Positions 57,660 to 64,000 of a stretch of DNA of 64,000 nucleotides are shown piece by piece. Each line of letters begins with the position of its first letter. Position 1 is the stretch's first letter. The stretch spans positions 1,860,001 through 1,924,000 of the forward strand of contig NC_133116.1 of the NCBI RefSeq assembly GCF_022965805.1, written 5' to 3'. The position numbers and the translations under genes were made by a program. This DNA comes from Primulina eburnea (lineage: Eukaryota > Streptophyta > Magnoliopsida > Lamiales > Gesneriaceae). Under the pieces are notes generated by a model. It searched no databases. It was not told where the DNA came from and saw nothing but the letters and a program-made list of their open reading frames with translations.

Positions 57660-59000
57660 TAATATAGAAATGTTATAAAAGCTTATGAACCAACTGAAGT
57701 GCTTGCTACGAATGCTTAAAAAGATTAATGGATGGCCGTTTAGAATATTTTCGTCTGGAGGTAAAGAAAATCTCATAAAATTAGTGTTGAAAGCTGTTCC
57801 GAATTATGCTATGTCTTGTTTCAAGCTGTTGGTTTCGTTGTGTCATGAATTTGAGCAGATTTCTAGTGGAATTCAACCTCAGATGGTTGAGGTTTGCATT
57901 AGGTTAGAATTTAGATGGAAAAATATGTGTAAACTGAAACAGTTTGGGGGATTTGGGTTCCGGAGTCTTATTGAATTTAATCGGGTCCTCCTACCAAAAC
58001 AGGTTTGGCGAATCATCCATGGTTCATCTTCCCTAATGACTCAAATACTTAAAGCGATATACTTTAAACATTCCTCCTAAGGTACATATTTTTTTATGGC
58101 ATGCATTTCATGACTTTACGCCTACGGAATTGAATCTCCAAGCGACATCATGTTCCTGTGAAAGGGGGTTGTGTCTTATGTGGTTCATCCTTAGAGTCGA
58201 CAGGTCATTGTCTATTATTTTGTCCACAAATTTCAAAAAGTTGGAAGATACTCTTTGTTCTGGCCTCATTTGAAGAATTTTCGTGAGGGAAATTTTTTTA
58301 TCGATTATGGTATTCACTTGAGGGTTGTTCTTTCGCATCATGAATTTGAGTGTTTTGCTATGTATGCTCGCCATTTCTTGTTCAGAATATATTGAGTACC
58401 TTTTGACTGATTCAAGCTAATAAGTCTAGCTTTTCAGAATTCTTCAAAATCTGGAAAAAAATTTGTAGATGGAAACATGATCAGTCCATGCTTCGGCAAC
58501 CAATTAATGTTGATTGGATTGATCCTTATTTTGAAGAATTCTGAAAAGCTAGACTTATTAGCTTGAATCAGTCAAAAGGTACTCAATATATTCTGAACAA
58601 GAAATGGATCAAGCATCCGCCTAGGGACGTCAAGTTAGATGTTGATACGAGAGTTGACGAGGTGAATGGTGAGTGGTGACTTTAGTGTGGACGTAGTGAA
58701 TCAGGATCATTCTAGATGGACACTCGTCATCCAAATTCTATATTTACTGCTGAACTCAATGATATTTATCATGTCATTCTTTTAGCGATCCATACAGGGT
58801 TTGATAAAATTTTGATTTTCTCGGATTTCTCACTCGTCCTCACAGCAGTGAACTCGGCAACAGAAAGACGTGAACTGATGGCATTATCATCAACTAGATA
58901 CGCTCTCCTTGTTTCAGTCAATTTCATTTCATTTGAACATGTCAGCCGCAATGCAAATTTGGTGGCTCATTTTATTGCACATTGTACACTCTTGTCCTTC
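57660..59000 (+). mobile_element. Decayed LINE (non-LTR retrotransposon) fragment
   Basis: 3' part of a plant LINE with frameshifts and a truncated 5' end. 57685-58080 encodes the end of the reverse transcriptase region (NGWPFRIFSSGGKENLIKLV, AVPNYAMSCFKL, FGGFGFRSLIEFNRVLLPKQ, VWRII). About 58085-58250 gives a zf-RVT-like segment across a frameshift (HIFLWHAFHDF; then CVLCGSSLES, GHCLLFCPQISKSWK). 58716-58990 encodes an RNase H-like (RVT_3) domain (AELNDIYHVILLAIHTGFDK, IFSDFSLVLTAVNS, ISFEHVSRNANLVAHFIA). Between the last two lies a perfect 80-bp inverted repeat. I found no 5' RT core, endonuclease or poly-A tail with target duplication, so this is a dead fragment. Confidence 0.82.
58371..58607. 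repeat. Perfect inverted repeat with 80-bp arms in the LINE remnant
   Basis: Arms 58371-58450 and 58528-58607 are exact reverse complements over 80 bp, separated by a 77-bp spacer. RNA from either strand would form a fully paired 80-bp stem. Confidence 0.97.
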
Positions 59001-59301
59001 GTCATTGTTTTGGGTCGAAGGTGTTGGCACGACATTGAAAATTTTCGCAACATGTTACGAAGAAAAGCAAATAGTTCAACATCTCAAGCTCGCGGCAAAC
59101 ATGAAAAAATCATCTTTATACAATATTTTAAAAATCCACAGAAAATACAAGACAATAGAAAATTCAATAGAAGCAGGTGCTCACGATCTTCTAGACTGCA
59201 AAATCCTACATATACAAAAGCATCGAATAACTTTTAGAAAAGATTATAGAAATGTGGATATATCATTGCCTAATACCTATAAATAACATCAAATTCACCT
59301 C

Positions 59302-62013
59302 TCAATCTTTTGATGAGCATCTGCAGTTCTTCTGATGATCCGTCAGTTCCTTCCAAATTTAGACATATGCAAAGTAGAATCAAAATCAAGTAATAAGGGA
59401 ATCAAATACCCATAAAATACTGAACCTCGGAACATATAAATACGACTCAAGAAACTCGTATCAATTACATACAGCAATTGCACGAGTAATTGTTCGCTGA
59501 AAATGGAATGGCCAAGAGAAGTGCATGAATGTAAATGAACAGATAAAGGCAAAATTAAATAACGTTGATGACCGCGGAGCACCTCGTCTTCCTGTAAACC
59601 ATCCACATCGATTACAAAATTATTCCATTTCCAAGAATAATAAGTAATAACTACATCACCATTTTTGCCTTTTGAGAAGATACAAAGTGGACGTTTTGAT
59701 ATTTAATATTTGTAGCGCTACAAAGGCATCCAACCATTAAGATCTTATCCAAGCTAAAGTTGGGACAGATCATAGGTAAATTCATTCATCTGCATTAAAA
59801 GCATGTTTTTTCCAGGTAATATTCATATACAGAATCGTGGTAGAAACCATGGTTATCTTTAATGCAGCTATTATTCAACTTTAAACTGTTCGATCAAACC
59901 AGAAGATAACTTTTGGATAATAATATCGATGAAATAATAACCTGGATCTGTTTCTGAAGGAACTTCACATAAGTCACTGCTTCTTCTAACATATCTGCCG
60001 TGTTTGTTTGCTGCATGTAACAAAAGTAAAAGTTTGCCTTCTCCAGAATTCTTAAGCACATTATAGCAAATAATATAAATGTTAATGTAGAGAAAATACA
60101 CGTAACAATGTGAAGCACAAAAGATTAGCCCCACACTTTCCTCACACAAATGATAAGGGATATTTATTTTACTGGAATTTTTGAAGGAAAAAGATTTTGA
60201 AAATCAAGCCTGGAAAATTTTCTTTACTGCCTTCCTTGGGTTTATTACAAAGGGGAGACTCCAATCTATCCACGCGGTAGACTTCTGGTCATCAATGATC
60301 ATATTTAAGAAATTTCTCTCATGTTTCTAATGCAGCAGATATTTCATTAGTTTAAAGTTTTTAAATCTGAGGTTTTAACCATTGGTATCATTATGTTTAT
60401 GATTAAATGCTTCAGACAAATGAATTTTAATTTACGGATCCACAAATGCCTCTACACAAAGCTACAATCGACATCAATTGCATTGCAAAACGGAACCGTC
60501 GAACATCTTAACCTATAATTATTGCATTGCAATTTGCAAATCATGTCTAAGAGTAAAATGTCGGGAATTTTATAGATATCACGGGTTCAACTTTAATAGA
60601 TTAATCACACATTACGATCATCAGATATCAATGTAGGCTTGTCAAGAATAACTATCACATTCGTATAAGATTAAGATTAAAATAAGCAAATAAAAATTGT
60701 AGGTGGCAATTCACCATAGCTTCATTAATTCGATTTTTCAGTAAGATCAATTGCAGAGAAAGCTAGCACAAACAGAGAAATCTATGTTCCTAAACTACCT
60801 TATCCATATCAGGGACAAGTTCCTGCAGCTTCCTTATCCGATCACTAATCCGTGTTCTTCGCATCTGATTATAAGAGGGAGAAATGTTAGCATAAGTGAG
60901 AAGTTCATGGCTACCAGAATGTCGCACCTAATCAGCAAATTGCAGTATGAATTTGTGAGAGTTGAACAGACTAGAACTGGAAAGATTCGAAGTAAACTTA
61001 AATACCCTCTCAGCAATGCTGCGAGGATGGGTAGCACAGCCACGCTTTGCTCGAACCCTACACATGATAGAACCCTCCAAAAGATTATCCATTTCAGCAT
61101 CCAACGACATGAATGCTCCTTCTCCACCATTCTCCTCCTTCTTCACCAATAAAAAGAAAATCAGTATGTTCTACGCCCAGATACATGAGAACTACAGCCT
61201 AGAGCACTCGTAATATATCCATTATCCGGTACACAAAACTCGGTCTATGATTAATAAGAGAAGAACGAATCCACCATAGAGAAGAAACCAAGTCAATAAC
61301 TTCCATTTAACCATAAACTCATTTCCAGTCTGTGTTCTCAAATACTCGTGTATCTATATCGAAAATGATATAAAACCTCCAATTGAAAAATAAGAATAAT
61401 AATAGTTTTCCGCCCCTCAACTCTCACGTACATCAGAATTTGAATACAAAAACACTATCTTTTCACCACGCATCAGTCAATATATATCCAAATCCAATAG
61501 AAAAATTTGTAAACTCAAACTGAAGTGAGGTATTCCAAATAAGGACAACGGTAATATTTTGAAACGTAAAATATTTAATCAGCCTGTTGATTAGATCTTC
61601 GTCGAAAGACTTACTACTGGCATTAGAGATGAAGAGGATAATTTAGGCGACGGCTTGTCCAAAGTATCCCCTTGGCGAGCACGCTTAGCCGAAGTCGACA
61701 AAGGATAATCATAGCTCGCCGGAATACCTAAGCTCGAAAAATACCCATCGGTCTTATTAAGCAGAGATAAAAACTCGGCCGGGGAACTGTTCTGCCTGAG
61801 GAAATTGCTCAGCTCACCGCTTCCAGTAGAATCCAGCAGCTCCAAATCGGTGGCCGCGTCGGACGGTGGTTTAGGAAGTTCCAAAACTACATCGGAAGGT
61901 TCCTCGTCGGATTCGAGTAAGGCCTCTAACCAAGTCACAGGAGCAGAGCGAAACCTAGCGAGTCCGCCACTTCTACTCAGCTCACCACTTTCACCGCCAC
62001 TTGCCGGTTGCAT
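59302..62013 (-). CDS. bHLH transcription factor, bHLH80/81 (FBH1/FBH2) type
   Basis: DNA-binding factor of the subfamily that in Arabidopsis includes FLOWERING BHLH (FBH) and AKS proteins acting on E-box promoters such as CONSTANS. Five exons: 62013-61615, 61140-61006, 60864-60799, 60010-59942 and 59349-59302. The total is 717 bp, 238 residues. The N-terminus has the subfamily motif GLARFRSAPVTWLEALL and the block FLRQNSSPAEFLS. The bHLH region (about 163-225) includes RAKRGCATHPRSIAER, RTRISDRIRKLQELVP, and MDKQTNTADMLEEAV, continuing YVKFLQKQIQELT. The Glu/Arg contact residues of the basic region are present. The short last exon supplies the KNCRCSSKD tail. At the exon 2/3 junction the residue after AER is Met where relatives I recall have Val. 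Small exons 3-5 were placed by frame and homology. Confidence 0.93.
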
Positions 62014-64000
62014 CGGCTGAAATAATCTCTCTTCTCCCTTAGTTTTCTGCTTTTTCCTAGATTTGGTTTCTTTTCATCTTTTCAATTCTGCTTTTGGGTC
62101 CAGGTGCTTCTTGTTGTAGATTCTTTTCCTACTTTCGGACTGGTAATCTAGAAGATACGATGATGAAGAAGAATTGGATCACCTCGAGTTCGGTTCCCTT
62201 CTGTTCTTTGCAGATTCAACATTTTAACTAAAATCGTGTTGTGGGGTTGCACGATTCTCATACGGGACCCGCTGAAAATGATGGGACTTGGATCGCCAAT
62301 CACCATTAAACATATGGTATCGTATTTTGGTCCGGATAAAATGAATGGATGCAAATAAGTCTTACGTCATAAAACTTAAGATTTTATAAATAAATATAAT
62401 CTGTCGATTGATTGATTGACTTCTTGAAAGAATATAATAATACCAAGAAGCAACAAATTACGAATAAGCATTAACTTCATATCCAGTAAATAGATGAGTT
62501 AAGTTGATCATTTTTTTTATTTATCCAAATGTGGGCGATTTACACACGTAAATATAAATAAAGTTTTTCTAGACACATTTATCAAATAGATGAGTTGATT
62601 TAACAATTTCTAACTTACTATTATCAAATAGATGAATTTGGTTGACAATTTCTAACTTACCCCAATAGTGGAGTGTGTGTGTTGGTATGTCACTTTAGAT
62701 TATTTTGATACTAAAAAAAATAGAGGCGTAAATGTTTGGTCAATCGAAAAAATTTTATTCGTATTCAAATTTATTGAATTCAAACCTAACAAAAACATGT
62801 CAGGACGTTTTTCCAACCAAACTTTAACATTTTTGCGAGCTTTAATATGTGTGTTCAAATATAGTTTGGTTCGGTTTGAATTAAAATCGAGCCAAACGAT
62901 ATTTATCGATTTTCCAAAATTTCAAATCTTGATTTATTTATAATTAGACCATGAATTTTGATTTGGATGATTAATTTTATGTTTTGTATTTCATAGTAAA
63001 TTAGTACTTGAAATATTGTAATTTGGACAAAGTAGCATTGACATTTGATAGTAAACTTTGATGATTAAGTAAAATATCATAAATTAAAATACTTATGCAA
63101 ATTATATAATTTACAACTTATATAATACCCACATTTTAGGGTTATGCTTATATTTATTTGGCATAAAATCTAAATAAATAAATTTATAATATAACTGGAT
63201 TATATAGGAAGTTAACTAATAATATAATACAAATTAAAAACCAAATAAAATATTTCAACATCTTAGAAAAATAACACGCAATTACGAAAAATCATTACAT
63301 AAATTTTTATATTAATGTAATCGATTTGGATTGATTTGATTATATTTATTTTTTATCCAAATTTGAACCAAACAAATTTTTCGGCATGATTGATATTAAA
63401 ATCAAGGCAAAAACTTGTGTGAAACGGTCTCACGGGTCGTATTTGTGAGACAGATCTCTTATTTGGGTCATCCATTTAAAAAGTATTATTTTTTATGCTA
63501 AGAGTATCACTTTTTAGTGTGAATATGGGTAGGATTGACCCGTCTCACAGATTATGATCCGTGAAACGGTCTCACATGATACCCACTCTAAAATCAATCT
63601 AAACCATGATCAATGAAACCAATCCAAACAATTCAGCTTGTTTTGGTTTTACAGTTTGGTTCAATTTGTGATATATCTTAAATTTAACATTTTATCAATA
63701 TAATATAATTATAAATTAAATAAATATATTTCAAGTAACACGCGAACATGTTTGAATATTTCTAGTCAATTTCAAAATTGAACCTTCATTTGATCAAATT
63801 CGATCCAAAAATATTTTTAAAAAATAGATTCAAAACAATTTTGAACTCAAATGTATCTAATTCGAACCGAATTCAAATTTTAAATTTTTTTAATCTCGAT
63901 TTGAGATGTTTCCAAATCTTTAAGAAGTACATTGTTACATAGATAATATCAAATTTTAGCTTCTTTTTTTTTTTTGAAAAAAAAGGTCGATGTAAACTAA
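62014..64000. other. AT-rich sequence upstream of the bHLH gene
   Basis: bHLH 5' leader and promoter up to about 62.4 kb, then AT-rich spacer with one inverted GTGAGACCGTCTCAC-family copy (63406-63590). No gene recognised to the window end. Confidence 0.5.
63406..63590 (-). repeat. Copy of the GTGAGACCGTCTCAC interspersed repeat, minus orientation
   Basis: Reverse-complement copy: starts GGCAAAAACTTGTGTGAAAC, holds ATATGGGTAGGATTGACCC and ends TCTCACATGATACCCACTC. About 185 bp, well preserved. Confidence 0.75.

Noticed and set aside
57685..58080. Possible free-standing gene of 131 codons
   Set aside because: Its sequence is the tail of a LINE reverse transcriptase, followed by frameshifted zf-RVT and RNase H-like parts, so it is a retroelement remnant.

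Overview
The window is nuclear DNA of a flowering plant. Genes are split by AT-rich GT-AG introns, the proteins belong to plant-specific families (TCP, R2R3-MYB, DYW-type PPR, neutral invertase), and the intergenic space holds plant-type retroelements, a Mutator-like transposon and AT microsatellites. The protein set fits a core eudicot. I cannot name the species from sequence alone.

Layout. 1.5-3.6 kb (+): four-exon cytosolic neutral/alkaline invertase. 5.4-6.6 kb (+): intronless class I TCP transcription factor. 8.4-10.9 kb (-): five-exon deoxynucleoside kinase with a helix-hairpin-helix N-terminus. 10.97-16.17 kb: a very young 5.2-kb LTR retrotransposon with a 5-bp target duplication, sitting 29 bp upstream of the kinase ATG. 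It encodes only gag-protease and carries a 21-unit hairpin repeat array. 16.2-23 kb: gene-poor. 23.0-24.3 kb (-): three-exon subgroup 4 R2R3-MYB repressor. 25.52-31.52 kb: a complete 6.0-kb Mutator-like element with 158-bp terminal inverted repeats, a perfect 9-bp target duplication and two convergent genes: a FAR1/MULE/SWIM transposase, and a small protein with an RNase H1 N-terminal (viroplasmin-like) hybrid-binding domain. 34.9-43.5 kb (+): 16-exon SAC-domain phosphoinositide phosphatase. 44.8-49.7 kb (+): 11-exon CDKAL1-type tRNA methylthiotransferase. 50.6-52.1 kb (-): nuclear-looking protein of unknown function with DLN motifs. 55.1-57.1 kb (-): intronless E/DYW pentatricopeptide protein. 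57.7-59.0 kb: decayed LINE fragment containing a perfect 80-bp inverted repeat. 59.3-62.0 kb (-): five-exon bHLH factor of the bHLH80/81 (FBH) type.

The cellular genes do not form one pathway. Their grouping looks like an old conserved gene neighbourhood: from memory, relatives of the invertase, TCP, kinase, MYB, SAC, methylthiotransferase and bHLH genes lie close together in Arabidopsis chromosome 1 segments related by genome duplication. The most interesting accessory content is the two-gene Mutator-like element and the non-autonomous LTR element with its hairpin array. Exon junctions were placed by hand from GT-AG signals and reading-frame continuity. In every multi-exon gene the summed coding length is a multiple of three.
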